A DNA stretch of 64,000 nt from Desulfitobacterium sp038181555 (GCF_038181555.1 NZ_JBBWUA010000004.1:62001-126000), one strand, 5' to 3'; shown: positions 34,123 through 43,015, numbered from the stretch's first letter. The notes: generated from the sequence alone by a model not told the origin. Translations and numbers: made by a program.

Positions 34123-34872
34123 ATGGATAACATGTCAAGTGTTGAGATGGAGCGAAAGCCCATCATTGGGATAACTATTGCTCATTGCAATGAAGAGTTG
34201 AAATCTTATCCGCGGGCACTTTATGTAGAGGCTGTGAAGCAGGCTGGTGGGCAGCCCGTATTACTACCACCCATTGCTAGCGTCGAAGACGCAGATGAAG
34301 TCGTTGCATTAATCGATGGGCTTATCCTTACAGGTGGTGGAGACATATCACCAATTTTATTGGGAGAAGAGCCTTTAAGGGGAATAGGAGAATGTCTTCC
34401 TGAGCGAGATTTTAGTGAAATTCTCATGACCCGGAAGGCTATAGATAAGTGCCTACCTCTTTTGGGCATATGCAAAGGAATTCAGATTTTGGCGGTTGCT
34501 GCAGGGGGTGCGATTTATCAAGATATCGTCAGCGAATGTCCGAAGTCGATGGAACATAAAATGAAAGCACCTCGTGATTTTCCTTGGCATGAAATTCTTC
34601 TCATGGAATCATATTTAAAAGAGTTCCTAGGTGAAGAACGCATCAGTGTCAACAGTGTTCACCATCAAGCGGTTGCTGAGGTACCCAAAGGATTTACTGT
34701 CAGTGCAGTTGCTCCAGATGGAATCATCGAAGCTATTGAAAAGAGGGGAGCCTCTTTTTGTGTGGGAGTGCAGTGGCATCCTGAAGTGATGGCTAAGGAT
34801 AAGAACAGTCAGAGAATATTTCAACAATTTATTATGGCAGGGCGAGATTATAGCATGATGAAACTAAAGTAA
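34123..34872 (+). CDS. Class I glutamine amidotransferase-like hydrolase (peptidase C26, PuuD family)
   Basis: 249 residues. Nucleophile Cys in LGICKGIQILAVAAGG, and the His-Glu pair in GVQWHPEVM. The HHQAV motif and the LILTGGGDISP loop are typical of gamma-glutamyl-GABA hydrolase (PuuD) relatives. The substrate is unknown. RBS GGAGGG, 11 nt before the ATG. Single-gene unit. Confidence 0.85.
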   Translation: MDNMSSVEMERKPIIGITIAHCNEELKSYPRALYVEAVKQAGGQPVLLPPIASVEDADEVVALIDGLILTGGGDISPILLGEEPLRGIGECLPERDFSEILMTRKAIDKCLPLLGICKGIQILAVAAGGAIYQDIVSECPKSMEHKMKAPRDFPWHEILLMESYLKEFLGEERISVNSVHHQAVAEVPKGFTVSAVAPDGIIEAIEKRGASFCVGVQWHPEVMAKDKNSQRIFQQFIMAGRDYSMMKLK

Positions 34873-34884
34873 TAGTCCACACAG

Positions 34885-34920
34885 GAAAAAATTAAGCACT
34901 GGCAGCTAAGGCCAGCGCTT
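34885..34920 (-). terminator. Terminator of the SASP gene
   Basis: The minus strand reads AAGCGCTGG, a 9-nt loop, CCAGTGCTT (one G-U), then AATTTTTTCC. The wobble fits only the minus-strand RNA. Confidence 0.75.
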
Positions 34921-34945
34921 TACCATTTGGTTCAGAGGAAGAGGG

Positions 34946-35143
34946 TTAGATTTTTGTACCGCCCTTTAAGTTTTGCTCAGCGAATTGAATCATCCGCTTA
35001 GTCATCATTCCACCGACGGAACCGTTTTCACGGCTTGTGCGGTCTCCACCAAGTTGAACTCCTAATTCGTTTGCGATTTCATATTTGAATTGGTCGAGAG
35101 ATTGATTAGCACCTTGGGTAGCAGGTTGATTGTTGTTAGCCAT
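34946..35143 (-). CDS. Alpha/beta-type small acid-soluble spore protein
   Basis: 65 residues. Coats and protects spore DNA. The germination-protease site region FKYEIANELGVQLGGDRTSRENGSVGG and the second conserved block MTKRMIQFAEQNL are intact. GGAGG precedes the ATG. It is direct evidence that the organism forms endospores. I could not fit a clear sigma-G promoter. Confidence 0.95.
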   Translation of the reverse strand: MANNNQPATQGANQSLDQFKYEIANELGVQLGGDRTSRENGSVGGMMTKRMIQFAEQNLKGGTKI

Positions 35144-35301
35144 GATAAGTAACCTCCTTTAGAATTATAATCTTCAAGTTCGAAGCACTGAATTCTGTGA
35201 GGCTCATTTATGTTTTCTGTGACTGATTCTAGTATGACCTGATCAAAACAAAATAAACAGGAAAGTTATGGATTGCAGTGCAGAAGCAAGTTAAAGAGGG
35301 A

Positions 35302-37530
35302 TCACTGAAGGCCTAAGCGCTTAAGCTTTTTCCAAAGACCAGTACGGGTAATCCCAAGATAATGAGCAAGGGCCGTTTTATTTCCTCCGAATTCACCAAG
35401 TAAGTGTTCAATCTCTTCCTTCTCGGAATTTCCTCTATTTGGTCCTGAAACTCGAAGATCGGGAGGGAGATCGTGTGACTGAATGATGGAATCTTCTACA
35501 AAAACGTAGAGTCGGTTCATTATATTTTGGAGTTGACGAATGTTTCCCGGCCAAGTGTATCTAAGGAGAATATCTTGGGCACCGGGAGAAAGTTTTTTTT
35601 CAGGGGTTCCATGAGTCTGTGCAATGTATCGGAGCATATGCTCGGCTAGTTCTATAATATCCTTCCCGCGTTCGCGCAGGGGAGGGATTTTTAATTCTAT
35701 AGAGTTAAGTCGATAAAGCAAATCTTCTCGGAATTCTTCTTGCTCAACCATTTGATTGAGATTCTTATGAGTTGCTGAGAGAATGCGTACCTTAACTGGT
35801 ATAGGCTTTATCGCCCCTAACGGTTCGACCTCTTGTTCCTGGATAACCCGTAAGAGTTTAGCTTGAAGCTCAGAAGAGAGTTCTCCAATTTCATCGAGTA
35901 ACAGGGTTCCACCGTCAGCTAATAGAATCTTTCCTCGCTTTCCACCCTTTAGTCCACCGCTAAAAGCTCCTTCATGGTAGCCAAAAAGTTCAGACTCTAA
36001 GAGGTTAGCAGGTATAGCAGCAGAATTCACCACAATGAAAGGCCCCTGGGCAACCTGACTTGCTTGATGGATGGCCTTAGCGAATAATTCTTTACCGGTT
36101 CCCGTTTCCCCCGTAATTAGAATCGGAAAGTCATATTGAGCGGCCCGGGCAGCTTTTTGAATCGTATCCTGAATGACATCAGAACTTCCAATAATACGTG
36201 AAAATCCTGGAGGAACTGCTCTTTTAGGAGACTGATGGGGAGATTTCTTAGGTGGATGGGATTTAGTGATGGATTCAGCGGAATAGTAGGGTTGGAGTCG
36301 GGCGATAATGGAGCTAAGGTGCTCAGAAGCAACCTTGAATAACCCGGCAAGAACAGGAGAATATGCTTTTTCGTCCATGGCCGCGGCAGCAAGTACAGCG
36401 ATAATACGCTCGTTTTGTTCAATAGGAGAGTAAAGTATAGAGGTAAATTTTTTGCTAAAGAAAGGGTCGATGCCCAGTGATTGAGTATCAGCAATTGTGT
36501 AGTAAACAATGCTTTTAGCACGGAGAACTTCAGTCATACCTTTATTGAGAGGCATCCACTCTTTTTTAAAAGAAAGGCCCTCTCCAACACTCACCAGGCA
36601 TTGGCAATTCTGAAGTTGCTTATCGAGGATATAGAGACTTATGTTTTCAAGCTCAGTTGTTCGCTGTAATTGTGCACAATAATCCGTAAGGAAATTGGGA
36701 ATATGTTCAACTTGAAGGTTGTTAGTAACGCTGTGTATATAGGTGGACGTGGCCATGGTCTGATAGGTGCGCTCCTGAATAATTCCCGAATGAAAAAAGG
36801 CCTGACTGAAGTGCTTGGCAAGCTGGTTGATTAAATATGCATCTTCAATTTCAAATTGTAATGGTTCCATGCTGCCAAGTAGGATAGCGCCGATGACTTC
36901 ATAATCAAAGAGAATAGGAACTCTCAAGGCAGAACGAAATCCGGTCTGGTACAATAAGGGGTCTTCGCTGAAAGAGAAGCTTTCGGTATGTAGTGAGGAA
37001 GTCAGCTGAGGTGCTTCGGTTTCCAGTACCCATCCTAAGCCTGTTTTGCGAATCATAGAGTAGGGAGCGTATAAGCTTCCTTCAATACCAAAGCCGATGG
37101 AATAGGCATAGCTATATTTTCGGAGTTGGGGATCTACCCGCATTAGATCAAAACGCTCGAAAGGGGTTACATCACTGATCAGATTCACAATTCGAGAAAT
37201 AATTTCCTCAGGATCAGTAGTTAAATCTTCGAGACTTCTTTCAAAATGCGAAGGAAGAATTGAGGTGCAATTAGATTCCATACCGAGAAGTAGAAGACGG
37301 TGAGAATCTCCACTCACCTCAAATACTTCAACATTCAGCGCAACTTGGTGATTAGCTACTGACCAAGTTGTAATATCATTCTTCGGTTTTAGAGTCAGGA
37401 GCATTTCGAGGGACTCAGGGTCCAATGTATGGATCAATTGCTTGGCAAAATAATTGATCCTTTGAATAGTATCATTTTCGTCTATTCGAATTATCCCAAA
37501 GGGAAAGGCTTCAAAAAGCTCATCTCTCAT
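35302..37530 (-). CDS. Sigma-54-type activator with GAF domains and GAFSGG loop
   Basis: 742 residues. An N-terminal PAS-like segment (1-60), two GAF domains (about 90-250 and 265-410), a AAA+ domain (about 435-665; Walker A GETGTGKE, Walker B GGTLLLDEIGE) and a C-terminal Fis-type HTH (FGGNKTALAHYLGITRTGLWKKLKRLG). The sigma-54 contact motif, normally GAFTGA, reads GAFSGG, an unusual double substitution in a loop important for activation. The divergent doxX gene nevertheless has a good -24/-12 promoter and a palindromic upstream site, so this protein is its likely activator. The GAF domains may sense a small ligand or redox state. Confidence 0.88.
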   Translation of the reverse strand: MRDELFEAFPFGIIRIDENDTIQRINYFAKQLIHTLDPESLEMLLTLKPKNDITTWSVANHQVALNVEVFEVSGDSHRLLLLGMESNCTSILPSHFERSLEDLTTDPEEIISRIVNLISDVTPFERFDLMRVDPQLRKYSYAYSIGFGIEGSLYAPYSMIRKTGLGWVLETEAPQLTSSLHTESFSFSEDPLLYQTGFRSALRVPILFDYEVIGAILLGSMEPLQFEIEDAYLINQLAKHFSQAFFHSGIIQERTYQTMATSTYIHSVTNNLQVEHIPNFLTDYCAQLQRTTELENISLYILDKQLQNCQCLVSVGEGLSFKKEWMPLNKGMTEVLRAKSIVYYTIADTQSLGIDPFFSKKFTSILYSPIEQNERIIAVLAAAAMDEKAYSPVLAGLFKVASEHLSSIIARLQPYYSAESITKSHPPKKSPHQSPKRAVPPGFSRIIGSSDVIQDTIQKAARAAQYDFPILITGETGTGKELFAKAIHQASQVAQGPFIVVNSAAIPANLLESELFGYHEGAFSGGLKGGKRGKILLADGGTLLLDEIGELSSELQAKLLRVIQEQEVEPLGAIKPIPVKVRILSATHKNLNQMVEQEEFREDLLYRLNSIELKIPPLRERGKDIIELAEHMLRYIAQTHGTPEKKLSPGAQDILLRYTWPGNIRQLQNIMNRLYVFVEDSIIQSHDLPPDLRVSGPNRGNSEKEEIEHLLGEFGGNKTALAHYLGITRTGLWKKLKRLGLQ

Positions 37531-37642
37531 TATCGTTCTCCAATATCGTAAAATAATAGGTTTTCACGGTGTTATTTAACTTTATACTCCCCTTGAAGCA
37601 GATCACCTTTATTATTTGATTATACCTGTTCTAGGCACAGAT

Positions 37643-37741
37643 GTTAACTAGCTACTTATAATGGCATCAAAACAATAGGGCGTATTCTGGAAGCACACAA
37701 AAGAGTTAACGCTGTTAACTCTTTTGTGTTAAGTAGTTAAC
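37643..37741. promoter_or_regulatory. Palindromic upstream activating site with four GTTAAC copies
   Basis: A perfect inverted repeat, ACACAAAAGAGTTAAC-GCT-GTTAACTCTTTTGTGT, spans 37695-37729. GTTAAC recurs at 37643 and 37736. The array sits 43-141 nt upstream of the -24/-12 promoter at 37784, where enhancer-binding proteins normally bind. There is no U-tract, so a terminator is unlikely. Confidence 0.75.
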
Positions 37742-37783
37742 CATTACTTATTTCAGAAGTGGCTATTTTAAAGTGATTTATCG

Positions 37784-37800
37784 TTGGCATAATATTTGCA
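37784..37800 (+). promoter_or_regulatory. Sigma-54 (-24/-12) promoter of the second doxX gene
   Basis: TTGGCATAATATTTGCA, with 10 nt between GG and GC. It lies 64 nt before the doxX ATG. Confidence 0.82.
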
Positions 37801-37863
37801 TAATACTTTATTGTAATTAAAAATATGGTAATAACAATCATATTTACAGGAGGAGTTTAGTTT

Positions 37864-38439
37864 ATGAAAAATCCAATCAAATCAGTCATTGCCCTACTTA
37901 TTCGTTTCTACTTCGGATACTATTTCCTTCATGCCGGAATTGGCAAGTTTCAAAGTGGATTTGGCGGGCAACAAGTTAGTGGATTCTTAAAAGGAGGTCT
38001 AGCACAAACAGCCGATGCTTTAGCCGCTGCGGGGAAAACTGGTAAACCAAATGTCACGGATACTTGGGCTTGGCTCATCAATCATGTATTTTTACCGAAT
38101 GCGGACATCATGGCTCTCATGGTTAAAACAGGTGAAGTACTCATTGGTTTAGGACTTATTCTAGGATGCTTTACAACCTTAGCGGCTTTCTTTGCTCTAA
38201 CCATGAATTTTTCGTTCTTGCTTTCAGGAACAGTATCTTCCAACCCCCAAATGGTTATTGGCTTCTTGCTCGTTTTATACTTTGCAGCTGCATCGGGGGC
38301 AATTGGTGTAGACCGTTTCTTTATGAACAAACTTGTGACCAAGTTCCCCTTTTTGAGCAAAGGATTTTTAAAACACTTGTTCCCGGTTGAAGCAGGGAAT
38401 GTCACTAGCCATACAAAGTCAGCGAATCAGGCTGCATAA
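37864..38439 (+). CDS. DoxX family membrane protein under sigma-54 control
   Basis: 191 residues, four membrane helices (IALLIRFYFGYYFLHAGIGKF; MVKTGEVLIGLGLILGCFTTLAAFF; MNFSFLLSGTVSSNPQMVIGFLLVLYFAAASGAIGVD). A paralogue of the protein at 17263-17769. The family includes thiosulfate:quinone oxidoreductase DoxD, so a sulfur or redox function at the membrane is possible. AGGAGG lies 9 nt before the ATG. Expression should depend on sigma-54 and the divergent activator. Confidence 0.83.
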   Translation: MKNPIKSVIALLIRFYFGYYFLHAGIGKFQSGFGGQQVSGFLKGGLAQTADALAAAGKTGKPNVTDTWAWLINHVFLPNADIMALMVKTGEVLIGLGLILGCFTTLAAFFALTMNFSFLLSGTVSSNPQMVIGFLLVLYFAAASGAIGVDRFFMNKLVTKFPFLSKGFLKHLFPVEAGNVTSHTKSANQAA

Positions 38440-38465
38440 GAAGAAGGATTTCTTGCTAAAATTAT

Positions 38466-38513
38466 AAGCGCCTGTCCATGAGAGATAGCTCCAGGGACAG
38501 ACGCTCTTTTTTT
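38466..38513 (+). terminator. Terminator of the second doxX gene
   Basis: AGCGCCTGTCC pairs with GGGACAGACGCT (one bulge) and is followed by seven T. Confidence 0.9.
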
Positions 38514-39114
38514 ACCTGCAATAATTAACATTATCTTCAGTGGATCGGTATCGGGGAGAGGTTAAGGATTCCTCGGCGGAATAACCAACAACAACTCCAC
38601 AAATAGGTGTAAGTCCAAAAGGGATGCCTACTTTTTCAATGAGCTTTGGATTCCCCTTGATGCCCAACAGAGCTGATTGAATATAACAAGATCCTAGGCC
38701 AAGAGCTGTTGCAGCGATGGTAATGCACGTTACTGCACAGGAAGTGGTTGCCTCTTTTGAAGGGCTTGCTAATGGAGCGGAAAGGAGAAAAAACACAGGG
38801 GCACCGTATAGGGGTCGGTATCCCTCAACTGCTGCTGGCCCCATCAGAAGCTTGTCGCCAGAGTTTTTAAATTGAACCAAGGCTTGTTCGTTAATTTCCT
38901 TAAGAACTTCGGAGTTTTCGATGACAGTGATATGAAAAAAGCCCACTTTGGGTGCACTATTTCCTGCTCGCACAAGCTGTGTGATAATTTCGGCTTCTAC
39001 CGATTTGGGTAGAAAATTACGTACGCTTTTTCTTAAATCAATGGCCATTAAAGTATCCGTGATGTGCCCCTCCCGACTTTTGCCTCGTTCGCAAGTTGAT
39101 AATCGAATAATCAT
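38512..39114 (-). CDS. Nitroreductase family protein
   Basis: 200 residues. An FMN-dependent fold recognisable from DLRKSVRNFLPKSVEAEIITQLVRAGNSAPK at the start, and CAVTCITIAATALGLGSCYIQSALLGIKGNPKLIEKVGIPFGLTPICGVVVGY at the end. The substrate is unknown. The start is uncertain: ATG 39114 gives 200 residues with a weak RBS, while ATG 39048 (MAIDLRKS) matches the family start better but has its GGGAGGGG 18 nt away. Confidence 0.78.
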   Translation of the reverse strand: MIIRLSTCERGKSREGHITDTLMAIDLRKSVRNFLPKSVEAEIITQLVRAGNSAPKVGFFHITVIENSEVLKEINEQALVQFKNSGDKLLMGPAAVEGYRPLYGAPVFFLLSAPLASPSKEATTSCAVTCITIAATALGLGSCYIQSALLGIKGNPKLIEKVGIPFGLTPICGVVVGYSAEESLTSPRYRSTEDNVNYCR

Positions 39115-39227
39115 TTAGGTGAGTTGCCTTAAGTCGATATCGTAAAAGATATATACTTTGCTAAAAAATTATATCATCTATTACCACTTTACCCAAACAG
39201 AATATATCAATAGAATTACACAGTCTA

Positions 39228-39257
39228 TTGACAATTGAGCAACTGCTCAACTATAAT
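39228..39257 (+). promoter_or_regulatory. Consensus promoter of the cad operon
   Basis: TTGACA, 18-nt spacer, TATAAT. The first operator palindrome fills the spacer, so repressor binding would block polymerase directly. Confidence 0.88.
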
Positions 39258-39285
39258 TATGATTAATAGTTGAGCGGTTGCTCAA
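39235..39285 (+). promoter_or_regulatory. Two ArsR/CadC operator palindromes
   Basis: TTGAGCAACTGCTCAA (39235-39250) and TTGAGCGGTTGCTCAA (39270-39285) share the half-site TTGAGC/GCTCAA and are centred 35 nt apart. The first lies between -35 and -10, the second covers the start region. Confidence 0.88.
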
Positions 39286-39365
39286 TTGAAAGGTGCTATC
39301 TACAAAAGCATCGTGAAAAGATTGATGAGAGTCTGGACCATCTGTGAAAGGGGGGTGACGCAATA

Positions 39366-39725
39366 ATGAATAAGAATGAGGTGTATTGTGATTGCGACGT
39401 AATCCACGCCGATGTAGTTGAGGAAGTCAAACAGAAGATGCCTGATGAATATATCCTTTATGATTTAGCTGACTTTTTCAAGGTTTTAGGAGATAGCACC
39501 CGAGTGAAAATTATGTGGGCGCTGGACGAGAGAGAAATGTGCGTGTGCGACTTAGCTGTGCTCTTAAATATGACTAAATCCGCTATATCTCATCAGCTTC
39601 GTTTTTTGAAGCAAGCCAATTTGGTGAAGTTCAGAAGAGAGGGAAAAATAGTCTTTTACTCACTGTCCGATGATCATGTGAAGGAGATATTTGAAAAGGG
39701 ATTAGAACATATTCGGGAAGTCTAA
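39366..39725 (+). CDS. cadC: ArsR-family metal sensor, CadC type
   Basis: 119 residues. Winged helix with CVCDLAVLLNMTKSAISHQLRFLKQANLVKFRREG as recognition region. Metal ligands of the CadC alpha3N site are visible: CDCDVIH near the N-terminus and CVC in the alpha3 helix. It should repress the operon until Cd, Pb or Zn binds. The two operators lie directly upstream. GGGGGTGACGCA precedes the ATG. Confidence 0.9.
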   Translation: MNKNEVYCDCDVIHADVVEEVKQKMPDEYILYDLADFFKVLGDSTRVKIMWALDEREMCVCDLAVLLNMTKSAISHQLRFLKQANLVKFRREGKIVFYSLSDDHVKEIFEKGLEHIREV

Positions 39726-39820
39726 CATCATGAAATACTTGGGGAAAATAGATTAATTGAAGCTACGGATAAAAGTAAATTAATATGAGGATTAATAGTG
39801 GAATAGGGGAGGCGTTTAAC

Positions 39821-40045
39821 TTGAAGAAAAAGACCTTTAGACTTGAAGGATTAGGATGCGCTAATTGCGCTGCAAGAATGGAAAGTGCTATTAATGAGCT
39901 GGATGGAGTTAATAATGCTACCGTAAATTTTATGACCACGAAAATGGTTATTGAAGCTGAAGAAGAAAAGATGTCTTCCATTATAGAAGCAGCGGAGAAA
40001 ATTATTAAAAAAATTGAGCCCCAAGTTATCGTAAAAAAGGCATAG
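39821..40045 (+). CDS. Heavy-metal-associated (HMA) domain protein
   Basis: 74 residues, one ferredoxin-like HMA domain with the metal site GLGCANCAARME. It corresponds to the N-terminal HMA domain that is usually fused to CadA but is here a separate protein. TTG 39821 is chosen from GGGGAGG 8 nt upstream. cadA begins 17 nt after its stop. Confidence 0.88.
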   Translation: MKKKTFRLEGLGCANCAARMESAINELDGVNNATVNFMTTKMVIEAEEEKMSSIIEAAEKIIKKIEPQVIVKKA

Positions 40046-40062
40046 GCGCAAAGGACGTTAAT

Positions 40063-41907
40063 ATGAAGAAACAACTTATGCGGATCATCATTGCTGTTGT
40101 GATTTTTATTGCTGCCTTGATTATTAATCCTTATTCGTTTGGGCTATCCCTAGTCCTATTTATTGCTAGCTATATACTCGTAGGTGGGGATGTGGTTTTA
40201 AGGGCGGGCAGAAATATCCTTCACGGGAATGTTTTTGACGAGAACTTCCTGATGAGTATAGCCACGATCGGAGCCTTTGCTATTGGCGAATATCCCGAAG
40301 GGGTAGCAGTGATGCTGTTTTATCAAGTTGGGGAATTGTTCCAAAGCTACGCTGTCGATAAGTCAAGAAAATCCATTGCCAGCTTGATGGATATTCGACC
40401 GGATTATGCTAACGTAAAGCGCGGAGATCAACTCCTGCAAATGGACCCTGATGAGGTCAACGTCGGTGAGATTATCGTTATCAAAGCCGGAGAAAGAGTT
40501 CCTCTTGATGGCAAGGTGCTCGAGGGTAATTCAATGCTAGACACCACGGCCTTAACTGGAGAGTCAGTCCCTCGCGAAGTAAGCATTGGAGAAGGCATTC
40601 TAAGCGGTTGCATCAATCTGAACGGAGTCCTCACAGTAGAGGTCACAAAAGAATATGGAGAATCTATGGTCACGAAAATTCTTGACCTAGTGGAAAATGC
40701 CAGCAGTAAGAAGTCCAAATCTGAACAGTTTATCACGAAGTTTGCTCGCTATTACACCCCGATAGTGGTAATCATCGCTGCTCTGTTAGCAATCATACCG
40801 CCCATCGTAATTGAGGGAGCATCTTTTAGTGATTGGGTCTATCGTGCCCTTACTTTTCTCGTGGTATCCTGCCCCTGTGCCCTTGTTATTTCGATTCCTT
40901 TGAGTTTCTTTGGAGGAATTGGCGGCGCCTCCAAAAGAGGTATTTTAGTGAAAGGAAGCAACTATCTGGAGGCTCTAGCCAAGGCAGAAATTGTTGTCTT
41001 TGATAAAACAGGAACTTTAACTAAAGGGGTTTTTAATGTTCAAGAGATTCACCCCGTGAACATGAGCAAAGAAGCGTTACTCGAGTTAACAGCCTATGCG
41101 GAGAGTTATTCTACGCACCCGATATCTCTTTCCCTCAAACGTGCCTATGGCCAGGAAATCGATAATGACCGTATCACCGATGTTCAAGAATTCGCGGGCC
41201 ATGGGGTCGCGGCTGTTATAGATGGTAAAGAAGTAAAGGCGGGTAACTTTCGGCTCATGGAAAAGCTGAATATACCTTACTTTAACGGAGAGGTGGCAGG
41301 AACTGTTGTCCATGTGGCAATCGATAACCGGTATGCAGGCTATATCCTGATCGCCGATGAAGTGAAGATGGATGCGGCACAGGCCATTCGTGAATTGAAG
41401 GATTCCCGTATTCGCAAGACAGTAATGCTCACAGGCGATACCCAAAGTGTAGGATTGAAAGTAGGTAAAGAATTAGGCCTCGACAAAGTATACACTGAGC
41501 TCTTGCCTGGAGATAAAGTTGAAAAGCTAGAAGAGATATTTACCCTAAAGTCCGCAAAAGGCAAACTTGCTTATGTGGGTGATGGAATTAATGATGCCCC
41601 CGTGCTGGCTCGTGCCGATATAGGCATTGCTATGGGAGGCTTAGGTTCTGATGCAGCCATCGAAGCGGCTGATATTGTTATTATGAATGATGAGCCTTCC
41701 AAAATAGTTACGGCTATAAAAATTTCCAAAAATACATTGAAAATTGCTCAACAGAACGCTGTATTTGCCATCGGTATCAAGGTAGCAGTCCTGATCCTAA
41801 GTGCATTTGGACTAGCAACTATGTGGGAAGCGGTTTTTGCCGATGTGGGTGTAACAGTTTTGGCCGTGCTCAATTCTTTTCGAGCACTCGAGGTTAAAGG
41901 CCTATAA
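40063..41907 (+). CDS. cadA: Cd2+/Zn2+/Pb2+-exporting P1B-type ATPase
   Basis: 614 residues. Membrane metal site SCPCALVISIPLSFFGGIGGASKRGIL, phosphorylation site DKTGTLTKG, phosphatase loop LTGESVPREV, nucleotide-domain HP motif ESYSTHPIS and hinge VGDGINDAPVLARADIGIAMG. The CPC motif and its surroundings fit Zn/Cd pumps. No N-terminal HMA domain is present; it is encoded by the separate upstream gene. Third gene of the cadC-HMA-cadA operon. Confidence 0.93.
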   Translation: MKKQLMRIIIAVVIFIAALIINPYSFGLSLVLFIASYILVGGDVVLRAGRNILHGNVFDENFLMSIATIGAFAIGEYPEGVAVMLFYQVGELFQSYAVDKSRKSIASLMDIRPDYANVKRGDQLLQMDPDEVNVGEIIVIKAGERVPLDGKVLEGNSMLDTTALTGESVPREVSIGEGILSGCINLNGVLTVEVTKEYGESMVTKILDLVENASSKKSKSEQFITKFARYYTPIVVIIAALLAIIPPIVIEGASFSDWVYRALTFLVVSCPCALVISIPLSFFGGIGGASKRGILVKGSNYLEALAKAEIVVFDKTGTLTKGVFNVQEIHPVNMSKEALLELTAYAESYSTHPISLSLKRAYGQEIDNDRITDVQEFAGHGVAAVIDGKEVKAGNFRLMEKLNIPYFNGEVAGTVVHVAIDNRYAGYILIADEVKMDAAQAIRELKDSRIRKTVMLTGDTQSVGLKVGKELGLDKVYTELLPGDKVEKLEEIFTLKSAKGKLAYVGDGINDAPVLARADIGIAMGGLGSDAAIEAADIVIMNDEPSKIVTAIKISKNTLKIAQQNAVFAIGIKVAVLILSAFGLATMWEAVFADVGVTVLAVLNSFRALEVKGL

Positions 41908-41923
41908 GAGAACTCCCTGGGAA

Positions 41924-41963
41924 GAGCTTCACATCACGATTTTTCGTGTGTGAAGCTCGTTTT
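41924..41963 (+). terminator. Terminator of the cad operon
   Basis: GAGCTTCACA and TGTGAAGCTC pair with an inner CACGA/TCGTG stem, then GTTTTGCTTG. Confidence 0.88.
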
Positions 41964-42031
41964 GCTTGTCACCACTGTCCAAAGTTTGCATAACCTAAAG
42001 TGAGGAAAACTTTGGATTAGGAGGTTGGATA

Positions 42032-42967
42032 ATGAGTCAAAGAATATCTACAAGAGATTTTGTACGATTATCACTAGAATTACACTTGTTTTTTCTACGC
42101 ATCATGAAAGAGCACTCCTTTTTCCTACAAGCTGGATTCTTGTCTAAAGATACCAACTTAGCTAACCAGGCAAGCCAGTTTAGAGAACAATTTAATGCTC
42201 TTTTACAGGAGGCTGTCCGGTTAGCCAATCGGAATGTAAGTAACGTTGTTCTTTCTTCCGGAGAAGTGGTCACAGACAAGACTCTTAGAGCGGAAGAAAA
42301 GACCATGGAACTTTCAGGTGTACCTTTCGATACCCAGTTAACAGTGCAGGAGTTAGCTCTTCAAGCTGGTGCCCCGGACCCATTCCTAGTGCCTGCAGTA
42401 TTCGATTTAAATCGACGAGCTATCAATTTGACCCAGCAACTCATTCAATTCAAGACCTTGGTTCTCAATGAAATGCTAAGTGGTGATTTATTTACCTTTA
42501 ACTTCCCCTTACTAATAGAGCATATAAGACGTGAAGCGATCTTCTTTGTGGAACATCTGCAGCGTTTGCAAAGAAGAGAGCCGATTAATTTAAGACAAGC
42601 GATTATTGAAGAAAAAACCTTCTGGGATCAAATTATGCAAGAGCATGCTGAATTTATAGCTCAACTGCTAGATCCCACAGAGGTTGCCTTAATCGATACA
42701 GCGGATGACTTTGCAGAATTATTTGCTTCCCTTCTCGAAAGAATTCGGAGGGTAGAACAAAATATCTTAGCGAGGTTAACACTGGGTAGGTTAATCACAG
42801 AAGAGACCACAGCAACTAGAGAAATTCGCGATTTTAAAGCAGCCGCTACGGAAGGAATTTTGGCTAATCAGATCAGATCAATTATCATACCGTTGTTAGG
42901 AGATCATGTCCTTCGGGAGGCTAACCATTTCCTTAGGATTCTTGAGAATCCACAGAGTTTACAGTAA
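42032..42967 (+). CDS. DUF2935 domain protein
   Basis: 311 residues with two DUF2935 helical repeats: residues 10-130 (LELHLFFLRIMKEHSFFLQAGF) and 160-305 (HIRREAIFFVEHLQRLQ, WDQIMQEHAEFIAQLLDP, DHVLREANHFLRIL). The regularly spaced His/Glu pairs resemble ferritin-like or hemerythrin-like metal bundles, but no function is established. It is the complete relative of the partial gene at the left edge. RBS GGAGG, own terminator. Not obviously linked to its neighbours. Confidence 0.85.
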   Translation: MSQRISTRDFVRLSLELHLFFLRIMKEHSFFLQAGFLSKDTNLANQASQFREQFNALLQEAVRLANRNVSNVVLSSGEVVTDKTLRAEEKTMELSGVPFDTQLTVQELALQAGAPDPFLVPAVFDLNRRAINLTQQLIQFKTLVLNEMLSGDLFTFNFPLLIEHIRREAIFFVEHLQRLQRREPINLRQAIIEEKTFWDQIMQEHAEFIAQLLDPTEVALIDTADDFAELFASLLERIRRVEQNILARLTLGRLITEETTATREIRDFKAAATEGILANQIRSIIIPLLGDHVLREANHFLRILENPQSLQ

Positions 42968-42974
42968 ATCAGAG

Positions 42975-43015
42975 AGACCTTGGGCCGATAATCGTATTCC
43001 TGCCCAAGGTCTTTT
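42975..43015 (+). terminator. Terminator of the second DUF2935 gene
   Basis: AGACCTTGGGC and GCCCAAGGTCT form an 11-bp stem, then TTTTC. Eight nt after the stop. Confidence 0.88.

Noticed and set aside
37695..37729. Long inverted repeat as a transcription terminator
   Set aside because: It lies between divergent genes, has no T-run on either side and shares GTTAAC with flanking sites, so a protein-binding site is more likely.
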